Assembly (NCBI RefSeq): GCF_001445655.1
Contig: NZ_LNBE01000002.1
Coordinates: 310,001-374,000 of the forward strand
Length of the DNA: 64,000 nucleotides
From: Streptomyces roseifaciens
GTDB taxonomy: Bacteria; Actinomycetota; Actinomycetes; Streptomycetales; Streptomycetaceae
Direction of reading: 5' to 3'
Shown one piece after another: positions 43,570 to 51,709 of the stretch. A model generated the notes under the pieces. The model saw nothing but the letters and a program-made list of their open reading frames with translations, did no database searches and was not told the DNA's origin. How positions within the stretch are numbered: the stretch's first letter is position 1; each line of letters starts with the position of its first letter. A program made the position numbers and the translations under genes.

Positions 43570-44654
43570 GCCGCAGCACCGGCCGCAGCACCGGCCGCAG
43601 CGCGAGCCGCAGCACGAGCGGGCCCGTGAACGGACCCGTCGGCGGACCCGTGAAGGCCGAGCACCACACCCTCCGCGCCACGCTCGCCGAGCCGTTCTCC
43701 AGCAACACCGGCCTGACCACCCACGTGCACCAGCAGGTGCTCGTGCTGCACTGGGAGGGCCTGACCGGATACGGCACCGCCCTCGCGACCCGACCCGGCG
43801 AGCTCGACGCCTGCCTGCCGCTGCTCACCGACGCCTCCCCGCTCGCCCTCGCCCGCACCCTCGGCCGGCTGCACGCGGCGGGGATCCGCCCGGCCGTGGT
43901 CGCCGCCGTCGACATGGCCCTCCACGACCTGCTCGGCAAACGGGCCGGACTCCCGCTGCACGCCCTGCTCGGACTCGCCGGGCAGCCCCTCGCCCCGACG
44001 GCCCTGTCCATCGGCGCCGGCTCGGACGAGGAACTGATCCGCCGCGGCCGGGCCCTGGCCCACTGGCCCGTCCTCAAGCTCAAGCTCACCCCCGAGGACG
44101 ACGGCAGCCGGGCCGGGGTCCTGCGCGAGGTCTACGACGGGCGCATCTGGGTCGACGGCAACGGCTCCTGGACGCCCGAGCGCGCCGTCGAGGTCGCCCG
44201 CGAACTCGACCGGCACGGCGTGGAACTCCTCGAACAGCCCGTACCGCCCGGCCCGGCCGACCGCCTGCGCTACGTCCACGAGAACGCCCCCCTGCCCGTC
44301 GTCGCCGACGAGGACTGCACGGGCCCCGAGGACGTCCTGCGGCTGCGCGGCAGCGTCTCCGCCGTCAACATCAAGCTGACCAAGTGCGGCGGCCTGCGGC
44401 GCGCCCACGAAACCGCCACCCTCGCCCGGCGGGCCGGGCTGAAGGTGATGCTCGGCTGCAAGACCGAGAGCGCACTCGGTGTCACCGCCATGGCCCAGCT
44501 CGCCCCCCTGGCCGACCACCTCGACCTGGACGGCCACGTCGACCTGACCGACGACCCCTTCCGCGGCCTGCGGATCGACGAGGGGACGCTCCTGATGCCC
44601 GACGGCCCCGGCCTCGGCGTGACCGCAACAGACACCACCGATGAAGAGAGCTGA
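43566..44654 (+). CDS. Enolase-superfamily enzyme, dipeptide-epimerase-like
   Basis: A 362-residue barrel enzyme of the muconate-lactonising/dipeptide epimerase group. The K-x-K motif is KLKLT (Lys171/Lys173), metal ligands are Asp197 (WVDGNGSW), Glu223 (LLEQP) and Asp248 (VADEDC), and the opposite catalytic lysine lies in NIKLTKCGG (Lys270/273). A C-terminal LDLDGHVD motif resembles the D-x-D that holds the substrate amino group in L-Ala-D/L-Glu epimerases. It likely epimerises an alpha-carbon in a dipeptide. The first 30 residues are a Ser/Arg/Gly/Pro repeat (RSTGRSTG, GPVNGPVGGPV) not seen in the family; the true start could be internal. Confidence 0.85.
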   Translation: MSRSTGRSTGRSASRSTSGPVNGPVGGPVKAEHHTLRATLAEPFSSNTGLTTHVHQQVLVLHWEGLTGYGTALATRPGELDACLPLLTDASPLALARTLGRLHAAGIRPAVVAAVDMALHDLLGKRAGLPLHALLGLAGQPLAPTALSIGAGSDEELIRRGRALAHWPVLKLKLTPEDDGSRAGVLREVYDGRIWVDGNGSWTPERAVEVARELDRHGVELLEQPVPPGPADRLRYVHENAPLPVVADEDCTGPEDVLRLRGSVSAVNIKLTKCGGLRRAHETATLARRAGLKVMLGCKTESALGVTAMAQLAPLADHLDLDGHVDLTDDPFRGLRIDEGTLLMPDGPGLGVTATDTTDEES

Positions 44655-44655
44655 C

Positions 44656-45615
44656 ATGAAACTCCGCTGCGCCGTCCTCGACGACTTCCAGTCCGTCGCG
44701 ACCACCGTCGCCGACTGGTCGCCCGTCGCCGACGACGTCGACGTCGTTTCCTTCCCCGAGCACTTCGCCACCGAGGACGGACTCGCCGCCGCCCTCGCGG
44801 ACTTCGACATCGTCGTCACCCTCCGCGAGCGCGTCCCCTTCCCGGCGTCCCTGTTCGCCCGGCTGCCCCGGCTGAAGCTGCTCGTCGCCTCCGGCATGCG
44901 CAACTCCGTCATCGACCACGCCGCCGCCGAGCAGCACGGCGTCACCGTGTGCGGCACCGCCAGCTCCTCCACCCCGCCCGTCGAGCTGACCTGGGCCCTG
45001 CTCCTCGGCCTCGCCCGCGGCATCGTCCCCGAGGCCACCGCGCTGCGCCTCGGCGGCCCCTGGCAGTCCACCGTCGGCGCCGACCTGCACGGCCGCCGCC
45101 TCGGCCTGCTCGGGCTGGGGAAGATCGGCAGCCGGGTCGCCCAGGTGGGCCTCGCCTTCGGCATGGAGGTGGTGGCCTGGAGCCAGAACCTCACCAAGGA
45201 GCGCACCGACGAGGTGGGCACCGGCCTCGCGGCCTCCAAGGAGGAGCTCCTGGAGACCAGCGACTTCGTCTCGGTCCACCTGGCGCTGAGCGACCGCACG
45301 CGGGGCCTGCTGGGCGCCGCGGAGCTCGGCCTGATGCGGCCCACCAGCTATCTGATCAACACCTCGCGGGCCGCCATCGTCGACCAGGACGCGCTCCTCG
45401 CGGCGCTGCACGGCGGGACCATCGCCGGCGCCGGCGTCGACGTCTTCGACGTCGAGCCGCTGCCGGAGGACCACCCGATGCGCAGCGCGCCCCGCCTGCT
45501 CGCGACCCCGCACCTCGGCTACGTCTCCCGCAGCAACTACGCGACCTACTACGGCCACGCCGTCGAGGACATCCAGGCGTTCCTGGCGGGCTCGCCCGTC
45601 CGCCGCCTCGGCTGA
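44656..45615 (+). CDS. D-2-hydroxyacid dehydrogenase
   Basis: A 319-residue NAD(P)-dependent enzyme. The dinucleotide motif LLGLGKIGSRVAQVG lies near residue 150, the substrate Arg in NTSRAAIVD, the Glu in DVFDVEPLPEDHPM and the catalytic His in TPHLGY. It interconverts 2-hydroxy and 2-oxo acids. After a citrate-synthase/aconitase pair it could oxidise the isomerised hydroxyacid, with or without decarboxylation, in place of an isocitrate dehydrogenase. The start at 44656 has GAGAG upstream; an ATG five codons earlier is possible. It ends the first, tightly overlapped part of the operon; hairpins follow. Confidence 0.87.
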   Translation: MKLRCAVLDDFQSVATTVADWSPVADDVDVVSFPEHFATEDGLAAALADFDIVVTLRERVPFPASLFARLPRLKLLVASGMRNSVIDHAAAEQHGVTVCGTASSSTPPVELTWALLLGLARGIVPEATALRLGGPWQSTVGADLHGRRLGLLGLGKIGSRVAQVGLAFGMEVVAWSQNLTKERTDEVGTGLAASKEELLETSDFVSVHLALSDRTRGLLGAAELGLMRPTSYLINTSRAAIVDQDALLAALHGGTIAGAGVDVFDVEPLPEDHPMRSAPRLLATPHLGYVSRSNYATYYGHAVEDIQAFLAGSPVRRLG

Positions 45616-45633
45616 GGCGGAACCCGCCCGGCC

Positions 45634-45659
45634 CCGGCCGGCCGCCTCGCGCCGGCCGG
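45634..45659 (+). terminator. Intra-operon hairpin
   Basis: A 9-bp stem (CCGGCCGGC paired with GCCGGCCGG) with an 8-base loop sits in the only sizeable gap of the operon (96 bases). A smaller stem, CCGCCTC-GGCT-GAGGCGG at 45603-45620, spans the preceding stop codon. These may dampen transcription or protect mRNA ends before the monooxygenase genes. Confidence 0.5.
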
Positions 45660-45711
45660 CCACCCGTCCCACCTCTTTCCCTTGCCCCACCCGTCCCACC
45701 GGAGCACTTCT

Positions 45712-47070
45712 GTGAGCATCATCAGCACGGCTCGTCGCACGATGAAACTCGGTGCCTTCCTCCCGGCGCCCGGACACCACGTCGCCGCCTGGCGGCACCC
45801 CAACGCCCGCCCGGACGGGGGCCTCGACTTCGCCTACTACCGCTCCCTGGTGCAGACCGCCGAGCGCGGCAAGTTCGACATGGTCTTCCTCTCCGACGGC
45901 GCGGGCGTCCGCACGCACTACAGGGACGCCGACGAGCTCAGCCGCCAGGGCCGCATGGTCCACTTCGAGCCGCTCACGCTGCTGTCGGCCCTCGCCGTGC
46001 ACACCACGCACATCGGCCTCACGGCGACCGCGTCCACCACGTACAACGAGCCCTTCAACGTCGCGCGGAAGTTCTCCTCCCTCGACCACCTCAGCGCCGG
46101 GCGCGCGGGCTGGAACGTCGTCACCTCGGTGACGGACGCCGAGGCGCAGAACTTCAACCTGGACCGGCAGCCCGCGCACGCCGCGCGCTACCACCGGGCG
46201 CGGGAGTTCATGGAGGTCGTCACCGGCCTGTGGGACTCCTGGGAGGACGACGCGTTCCTCTACGACAAGGAGTCCGGCCGCTACTTCGACCCCGCGAAGC
46301 TGCACGTCCTCGGCCACAAGGGCGAGCACTTCCAGGTGCGCGGCCCCCTCAACCTCGCCCGCTCCCCGCAGGGCCGGCCCGTCATCGTGCAGGCCGGCTC
46401 CTCGGGCGACGGCATGGACTTCGCGGCCCGGTGGGCCGAGGTCGTCTTCACCGCGCAGCAGACCCTCGGCCAGGCCCAGGTCTTCTACAAGGACGTCAAG
46501 GACCGGGTGGCCGGCCACGGCCGCAACCCCGACGACGTCAAGGTCCTCCCCGGCGTCTTCATCGTGGCCGGCCGCACGCAGGCCGAGGCCGAGGACAAGT
46601 ACGCCGTCCTGCAGGACCTCGTCGATCCCGTCGTCGGGCTCGGCCTGCTCACCGGCCTCCTCGGCGACGTCGACATCTCCCACCTCCCGCTGGACGGCCC
46701 GCTGCCCGAACTCCCGCCCACCGAGGGCAGCACCAGCCGGCAGCAGCTCGTCTACGAGCAGGCCCGCAGCCAGGGCCTGACCATCCGGGAGCTGTTCCTC
46801 TCCGTCGCCGGCGGCCGCGGCCACCGCTTCCTGCTCGGCACGCCGGAGACCATCGCCGACGAGCTCGAATCCTGGTTCACCGAGGGCGGCGCCGACGGCT
46901 TCAACGTCATGCCCGGCTACCTCCCGGACGGCCTCGACGACATCGTGGACCTCGTCGTCCCCGAGCTGCAGCGCCGCGGGCTGTTCCGCACCGAGTACGA
47001 GGGCACCACGCTGCGCGACCACCTCGGGCTGCAGCGCCCCGCCTTCGCACCCACCGGGAGCGGGTCGTGA
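45712..47070 (+). CDS. FMNH2-dependent monooxygenase (NtaA/SnaA/DszA family)
   Basis: A 452-residue bacterial luciferase-like barrel protein. Family blocks include GAFLPAPGHHVAAWRHP, ARKFSSLDHLSAGRAGWNVVTS and RPVIVQAGSSGDGMDFAA. These enzymes use reduced FMN from a separate reductase to oxygenate N, S or C centres. The flavin reductase gene overlaps its end (GTGA), giving a complete two-component system. The GTG start is placed by GGAG eight bases upstream. In this pathway it may hydroxylate an amine or oxidatively cleave an intermediate; which of these is not visible in the sequence. Confidence 0.9.
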   Translation: MSIISTARRTMKLGAFLPAPGHHVAAWRHPNARPDGGLDFAYYRSLVQTAERGKFDMVFLSDGAGVRTHYRDADELSRQGRMVHFEPLTLLSALAVHTTHIGLTATASTTYNEPFNVARKFSSLDHLSAGRAGWNVVTSVTDAEAQNFNLDRQPAHAARYHRAREFMEVVTGLWDSWEDDAFLYDKESGRYFDPAKLHVLGHKGEHFQVRGPLNLARSPQGRPVIVQAGSSGDGMDFAARWAEVVFTAQQTLGQAQVFYKDVKDRVAGHGRNPDDVKVLPGVFIVAGRTQAEAEDKYAVLQDLVDPVVGLGLLTGLLGDVDISHLPLDGPLPELPPTEGSTSRQQLVYEQARSQGLTIRELFLSVAGGRGHRFLLGTPETIADELESWFTEGGADGFNVMPGYLPDGLDDIVDLVVPELQRRGLFRTEYEGTTLRDHLGLQRPAFAPTGSGS

Positions 47071-47564
47071 CCGTCGACGCCACCACCCTGCGCTCGGTGC
47101 TCCGGGCCCACGCCTCGGGCGTGGCCGTCCTCACGGCGGCCACCCCGGCCGGGCCCGTCGGGGTGACCATCACCTCCTTCACCTCGCTGAGCGCCGAACC
47201 CGCCCTGGTCTCCTTCGCCCTGGCCGACTCCTCGTCGACGTGGGCGCGCATGAAGGACGCGCACTGGTTCGGCATCCAGACGCTGGGGGCCGGTCAGACC
47301 GAGCTGGCGGAACGGTTCGCCGCCAAGGGCGCCGACCGGTTCGCGCCGCCCACGCGCTGGAGCACCGGCCCCCACGGCGTACCGCTGCTGGAGGGCTGCC
47401 CGGCGCGGCTCGTCTGCTCGCGCCGCGAGGTGGTCCGGGCCGGCGACCACCACCTGGTCGTGGCCGCCGTCGAGCACGCCGAGCGCGGCGAGCCCGCCGA
47501 CGGCCTGGTCCACCTGCACGGCGCCCTGCGCGCCGTCGGCTCCACCACACCCGCAAGGATCTGA
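47067..47564 (+). CDS. Flavin reductase
   Basis: A 165-residue split-barrel FMN-binding protein with the family pattern HASGVAVLTAATPAGPVGVTITSFTSLS at its start (read here as HASGVAVLTA, GPVGVTITSF, TSLSAEPALVSF) and a later HLVVAAVEHAERG strand. It should reduce FMN with NAD(P)H and supply FMNH2 to the monooxygenase encoded immediately upstream, whose stop it overlaps. Confidence 0.9.
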   Translation: MTVDATTLRSVLRAHASGVAVLTAATPAGPVGVTITSFTSLSAEPALVSFALADSSSTWARMKDAHWFGIQTLGAGQTELAERFAAKGADRFAPPTRWSTGPHGVPLLEGCPARLVCSRREVVRAGDHHLVVAAVEHAERGEPADGLVHLHGALRAVGSTTPARI

Positions 47565-47567
47565 CCC

Positions 47568-48809
47568 GTGCACAAAATCCTCCTCTTCTCCCGCCGTTCC
47601 CTCGGCAAGCGCCCCCTGCAGGAGTGGCTCGGCGCAACGGCCGGCAACGTCGTGCTGGTGACGCCGCGCACCGCCGTCGAGGGCGCCGAAGACGTCGTCG
47701 AGCAGCACTTCCTCGGCCACGCACTCGTCGACTCCTACGACTCCTGGGCGGCCGACCGGGCGGCGGAGACGGCCGCCCGCTCCTTCGGGGTCGGCCTCGT
47801 CGCCAGCACCAGCGAGGACGACGTCATCCGGGCCGCCCGGCTGCGCGAGCGGCTCGGCCTGCCCGGCCAGCACACCGCCTCCGCGCTCGCCTACCGGGAC
47901 AAGGCCGTCATGAAGCGGCTCGCCCGGGACGCCGGTCTGACGGTGCCCGCCTTCGCGCCCGTCGACGACGCGATGGACCTGCTGGACTTCATCGACGCCC
48001 ACGGCTACCCGCTCGTCGTCAAGCCGCGCTTCGGCGCGGGCGCCGAGGGCGTCGCCATGTTGCACGCCGCGGAGGACCTGGACGCCTTTCTCGACTCCGC
48101 CGGCACGGCCGCGGGCTCCGAGGAACCGTTCCTGCCGGGCCGGTGGATGGCGGAGGCCTTCGTCCGCGCACCCTTCTTCCACGTCGACGGCATCATGCGG
48201 GACGGCGCCGTGGTGCACTGCTGGCCCTCCCAGTACAGCAGCGGCGTGGCGGAGCACCTGAAAGACGCGACCGGCCTCAGCAGCGTGCTGCTCGCACCGG
48301 ACGACGAACGCACCCCCGTCCTCATGGAGTTCACGGCCGCCGTCATCGCCGCCCTGCCCCGACCGGAGCAGACCACCGCCTTCCATCTTGAGGCGTGGAT
48401 CGGCGACGACGGACGGCCCGTGCTCTGCGAGATCGCCTGCCGCGCCGGGGGCGTGCTCGTCGCCGACGCCTACGAGCGGGCCTTCGGCGTCCACCTGGCC
48501 AAGGAGGGCCTGCGCGCCCAGTGCGGCATGCCGCTCACGCTCACCGAACAGCCCACGGCTCCCGCCCCGGCGGCCGCCTGGGCCATCTTCCCGGCCGGCA
48601 AGGGCGTCTTCGCCCCTCCGGCCGGCCCCTGCCCCGTGCCGGGCGTCGAGCTGACCCTTCACCTCGCTGCGGGGACGAGGAGCGAGGGGATGACGTACCT
48701 GGGCGAGTCCGCTGCGGGCGTCCTGGTCACCGCGGACACCGCGGCCGAGGCCGGCAGACGGCTGAACGACGCCACGCAGTGGTGGACGCTGAACGCACGC
48801 TGGACGTAG
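47568..48809 (+). CDS. ATP-grasp ligase (second of two)
   Basis: A 413-residue ATP-grasp enzyme similar in layout to carbamoyl-phosphate-synthase-like and BacD/dapdiamide-type peptide ligases. ATP-binding residues are in YPLVVKPRFGAGAEGV (Lys152), and the metal site is FHLEAWIGDDG then VLCEIACRAGG. It differs clearly from the first ATP-grasp enzyme of the operon, so two separate bond-forming steps are likely. It begins three bases after the flavin reductase stop (GTG) and ends just before a strong terminator, marking the end of the operon. Confidence 0.87.
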   Translation: MHKILLFSRRSLGKRPLQEWLGATAGNVVLVTPRTAVEGAEDVVEQHFLGHALVDSYDSWAADRAAETAARSFGVGLVASTSEDDVIRAARLRERLGLPGQHTASALAYRDKAVMKRLARDAGLTVPAFAPVDDAMDLLDFIDAHGYPLVVKPRFGAGAEGVAMLHAAEDLDAFLDSAGTAAGSEEPFLPGRWMAEAFVRAPFFHVDGIMRDGAVVHCWPSQYSSGVAEHLKDATGLSSVLLAPDDERTPVLMEFTAAVIAALPRPEQTTAFHLEAWIGDDGRPVLCEIACRAGGVLVADAYERAFGVHLAKEGLRAQCGMPLTLTEQPTAPAPAAAWAIFPAGKGVFAPPAGPCPVPGVELTLHLAAGTRSEGMTYLGESAAGVLVTADTAAEAGRRLNDATQWWTLNARWT

Positions 48810-48816
48810 CGGCGGT

Positions 48817-48844
48817 CCGCCGCGGCCCCCCGGGGCCGCGGCGG
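48817..48844 (+). terminator. Terminator of the adenylation/citrate-synthase operon
   Basis: A perfect 13-bp inverted repeat (CCGCCGCGGCCCC and GGGGCCGCGGCGG) with almost no spacer begins eight bases after the last ATP-grasp stop codon. Confidence 0.8.
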
Positions 48845-48986
48845 CTTCCGGCGCCGGTGGCGCACCTGCGCCCGACGGCGCCGGTCCGCGCCCCGGAGCG
48901 CTCCGTTCACTCCCGGACGCCCTGATGAAACGGGCCCTTCCGGTTGTACATTTGCGCTGGGACGCGACAGCGGAGGGGACCGCCTC

Positions 48987-50072
48987 ATGTCGACCCTTGA
49001 TATCGCGACCGCGCCGCTCGACCTGCCCGCAGTCCGCAGTCAGGTCGACGCCGTCCTGTCCGTATTCCTGGAAGGCAAGGCCCGCGCCGCCGCCGCGGAC
49101 GGCCACCCGGCCGTGGTCACCGAATTCCTCGGCGACTTCCTCTTCTCGGGCGGCAAACGGCTGCGCCCCCTGCTGTGCGTCATCGGCTGGCACGCGGCCG
49201 GCGGCCACGGCACCCCCGCCCCGACGCTGCGGGTGGCGGCCTCCCTGGAGATGTTCCACGCCTTCGCCCTCGTCCACGACGACCTCATGGACGACTCCGC
49301 CACCCGCCGCGGGCGGCCCACCCTGCACCGCGCCTTCGCCGACCGCCACCGGGCCGGCCGCAGCGCGGCCGCCGCCGACCGGCTCGGCAGTAACGCCGCC
49401 CTCCTGATCGGCGACGTCGCCCTCGTCTGGTCCGACGAGCTCCTGCACACCGCCGGACTGCGCGCCGGCCGCCTCGCCGACGTCCTGCGCGTCGTCGACG
49501 CGATGCGCACCGAAGTGATGTACGGCCAGTGCCTCGACCTGCTGGCCACCGGCCGCCCCACCGCGAGCACCGCGCACGCGCTGGCCATCGTCCGCTGCAA
49601 GACCGCCAGGTACACGGTCGAACGCCCGCTCCACATCGGCGCCGCCATGGCCGGCGCGGGCCCGGCCTTCCGCGCGCGGCTGAGCGAGTACGCCCTGCCG
49701 CTCGGCGACGCCTTCCAGCTCCGCGACGACCTCCTCGGCGTCTACGGCGACCCGGCCGTCACCGGCAAGCCCCGGCTGGACGACCTGCGCGACGGCAAGC
49801 ACACCACGCTCGTCGCCCTGGCCCTGGAACGCGCCGACCGCGCCCAGCGGCGGGCCCTGCACGCCCTGCTCGGCAACCCGGACCTGGACGAGACGGGCGC
49901 CGACCGGATCCGTGCCGTCTTCGCCGAGACCGGCGCCCACGCCACGGTCGAACGGCTCATCCAGTCCCGCTGCGAGCAGGCCGAGGAAGCCCTCGACCAC
50001 GAGTCCTTCCCGCCCGCCGCGCTCGGCGCCCTGCGCCGGCTGGCCCGGGGCGCCGCCGCCCGGACCGCATGA
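48987..50072 (+). CDS. Short-chain polyprenyl diphosphate synthase
   Basis: A 361-residue all-helical isoprenyl synthase. The first aspartate-rich motif is HDDLMDD (in ALVHDDLMDDSATRRG), the second is QLRDDLLGVYGD, a form common in actinobacterial geranylgeranyl/farnesyl synthases; GGKRLRP near the start binds IPP. It should add IPP to DMAPP, GPP or FPP; product length cannot be read off with certainty. AGGGG precedes the ATG. A terminator separates it from the preceding operon, and no terpene cyclase lies in the window, so I treat it as independent. Confidence 0.92.
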   Translation: MSTLDIATAPLDLPAVRSQVDAVLSVFLEGKARAAAADGHPAVVTEFLGDFLFSGGKRLRPLLCVIGWHAAGGHGTPAPTLRVAASLEMFHAFALVHDDLMDDSATRRGRPTLHRAFADRHRAGRSAAAADRLGSNAALLIGDVALVWSDELLHTAGLRAGRLADVLRVVDAMRTEVMYGQCLDLLATGRPTASTAHALAIVRCKTARYTVERPLHIGAAMAGAGPAFRARLSEYALPLGDAFQLRDDLLGVYGDPAVTGKPRLDDLRDGKHTTLVALALERADRAQRRALHALLGNPDLDETGADRIRAVFAETGAHATVERLIQSRCEQAEEALDHESFPPAALGALRRLARGAAARTA

Positions 50073-50246
50073 CGGTCCGAACACCGTTCGCACGGGCGAA
50101 GTTACGTTCCGTCAAGGTTTTTATGCGACGGACTGGACGCACGGGGCCTCCGGGACGGCATCAGAAGTGAGAGCGCGTGATGCTCTCCCGGGTCGTCGGG
50201 GGGCAGCAGGCCTGGACCGCTTCGGAAAAGAGACTAGGGAAACGTG

Positions 50247-50336
50247 ATGTTCGACGGCACGACGCCGCCCGGACGCCGCAGGGGGGCGACCCTCGCACGG
50301 CGCACAGAACAGCACCACGTGCGGGGTCCGGCGTGA
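50247..50336 (+). CDS. Possible 29-residue leader ORF coupled to the sigma factor
   Basis: ATG at 50247, preceded by TAGGGA about nine bases upstream, opens a 29-codon frame encoding a basic peptide (MFDGTTPPGRRRG...). Its TGA overlaps the GTG start of the sigma-factor gene (GTGA at 50333). The sigma gene has a weak site of its own, so the small ORF may serve translational coupling. No homologue is known to me. Confidence 0.4.
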   Translation: MFDGTTPPGRRRGATLARRTEQHHVRGPA

Positions 50337-50917
50337 GCGCCCGGCACGCCGTGCTGGGCACGGCCGCCAAGGATCAGCACTCGGTGGTGTACGAGTCCTT
50401 CGTCCTGCGCAAACGGGGCGCCTATGTGAACTGGTCCTACGTCAAGCTGTATTCGATGGAGGACGCCCGTGAGGCGGCGAACGAGGCCTTCTTCAAGCTG
50501 TACCTGCACTGGGACGACGCGCTGGCCAGCGCCAGCACCGACGCCTTCGCCTTCAAGATCCTCCGCGATGTCGTGGCCGACATACTACGAAAACGCGACC
50601 GGCGTCCCTGCGTTCCGGTCGGCCTCGCCTTCGAGCCCACGGTCAAGCCCATCGCCGGCATCCCCAGCGAGGAGGTCGACCAGATCACCGCGCGCATGGA
50701 GGTGCACCGGGCCGTGGCCCGGCTCTCCGAGCGGCAGAACCGCTGCATCACCCTGCACTACTTCCTCGGCTACACCCCCGAGGAGATCGCCGACATCACG
50801 GGCCTTGCCGCCTCCACCGTCCGCTCCCACCTGGCCGCCGGCCGCAGTGCCCTGGCCGCGCTCCTCGACGCGCCCGCCGGCGAACCGCCCGCTCACGAGA
50901 AAGGCCACCACGGATGA
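50333..50917 (+). CDS. ECF-like RNA polymerase sigma factor
   Basis: A 194-residue sigma-70 family protein. Region 2 includes REAANEAFFKLYLHWDD and FKILRDVVADILRKRDRR; region 4 has LSERQNRCITLHYFLGYTPEEIADITG with the recognition helix AASTVRSHLAAGRSAL. It should redirect RNA polymerase to a small regulon. The GTG at 50333 is chosen because it begins just before region 2 and overlaps the stop of a small upstream ORF. The next gene overlaps its end, but no typical zinc-binding anti-sigma protein is present. Confidence 0.85.
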   Translation: MSARHAVLGTAAKDQHSVVYESFVLRKRGAYVNWSYVKLYSMEDAREAANEAFFKLYLHWDDALASASTDAFAFKILRDVVADILRKRDRRPCVPVGLAFEPTVKPIAGIPSEEVDQITARMEVHRAVARLSERQNRCITLHYFLGYTPEEIADITGLAASTVRSHLAAGRSALAALLDAPAGEPPAHEKGHHG

Positions 50918-51633
50918 TCGACGACATCCTGCGCGGGACGCAGATCCGGACCCCCGCTTACAGCAGCGAGCAGCGCGCCGAGGACGACCGCCTGCTGCGG
51001 GCCCGGATCGAGCAGGTGGAGCGGCGCCGCGCCCTCGCCTCCCGCAGCCCGGCCCACGACTGGCTGGTTCCCACCTCCCCGGAACTGGCCGACCTGCTCC
51101 TGCAGTCCGTCGACGACGAGGCCCTCGCCTCGTTGTGGAAGCTCAAGCGGCGCCTGCGCCGCGATCTGAAGGAGCTGTGCAGCCAGGTCGCCCAGGCGCC
51201 CGGCGCGGCCGAGCGGCTGGTGGAGTTCGCGGAGGCCGAGCGCCCGACCGACCCCGTGGGCGCCCGCGGCCTGGGCTGCCTGCTCTACCTCAACGGCTGT
51301 GAGGCGGGGGCGCGGTTCTGGTGGCGGTACGCCGCCGGCGCCGACGACGCCACCAGCGCCTACTGCCTCTTCCTGGAGGGGCTGCTGCGCGACCGGCCCG
51401 GCGAGGCCGTCCACTGCTACCGCGAGCTGAACGCCGGCGGATTCCTGTGCGACGAGGACTGGGAGGGGCCCGACGCCGGGGCCCCCGCCACCGCCTCGTG
51501 GCCGACGGCCGTCAGCGAACACATCCGCGAGGTCAACACCGGCTCGGGACACGGGCAGGTGCCCATCCCCGAGGGCTACCTGGACGACGCCTCCCCGGCC
51601 GAACGCGACGAACTCCTCTGCCACCGCTGCTGA
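50914..51633 (+). CDS. Sigma-factor-linked hypothetical protein
   Basis: A 239-residue soluble protein, probably mostly helical (RARIEQVERRRALA; LWKLKRRLRRDLKEL), with a central segment like a single TPR-type pair (GCLLYLNGCEAGARFWWRYAAG; AYCLFLEGLLRDRPGEAVHCYREL). No signal peptide, TM helix or zinc-binding anti-sigma motif is seen. It overlaps the sigma gene by ATGA, so the two are co-translated. It could be a target, modulator or accessory factor of that sigma factor; sequence alone does not decide. Confidence 0.75.
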   Translation: MIDDILRGTQIRTPAYSSEQRAEDDRLLRARIEQVERRRALASRSPAHDWLVPTSPELADLLLQSVDDEALASLWKLKRRLRRDLKELCSQVAQAPGAAERLVEFAEAERPTDPVGARGLGCLLYLNGCEAGARFWWRYAAGADDATSAYCLFLEGLLRDRPGEAVHCYRELNAGGFLCDEDWEGPDAGAPATASWPTAVSEHIREVNTGSGHGQVPIPEGYLDDASPAERDELLCHRC

Positions 51634-51709
51634 ACGCCGCCGCCCGTGCCCTGCGGACCCGTGCGGGCCGCAGGGCACCGCCATGCCCACCCCGGACCGA
51701 AGGATCACC

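Noticed and set aside
34065..48809. Phosphonate or phosphinothricin-type cluster
   Set aside because: The citrate-synthase and aconitase pair recalls phosphinothricin biosynthesis, but no PEP mutase or other phosphonate gene is present in the window.
48987..50072. Polyprenyl synthase as part of the citrate-synthase operon
   Set aside because: A perfect 13-bp terminator and a 177-base gap separate them, and no prenyltransferase or terpene cyclase is in the operon.
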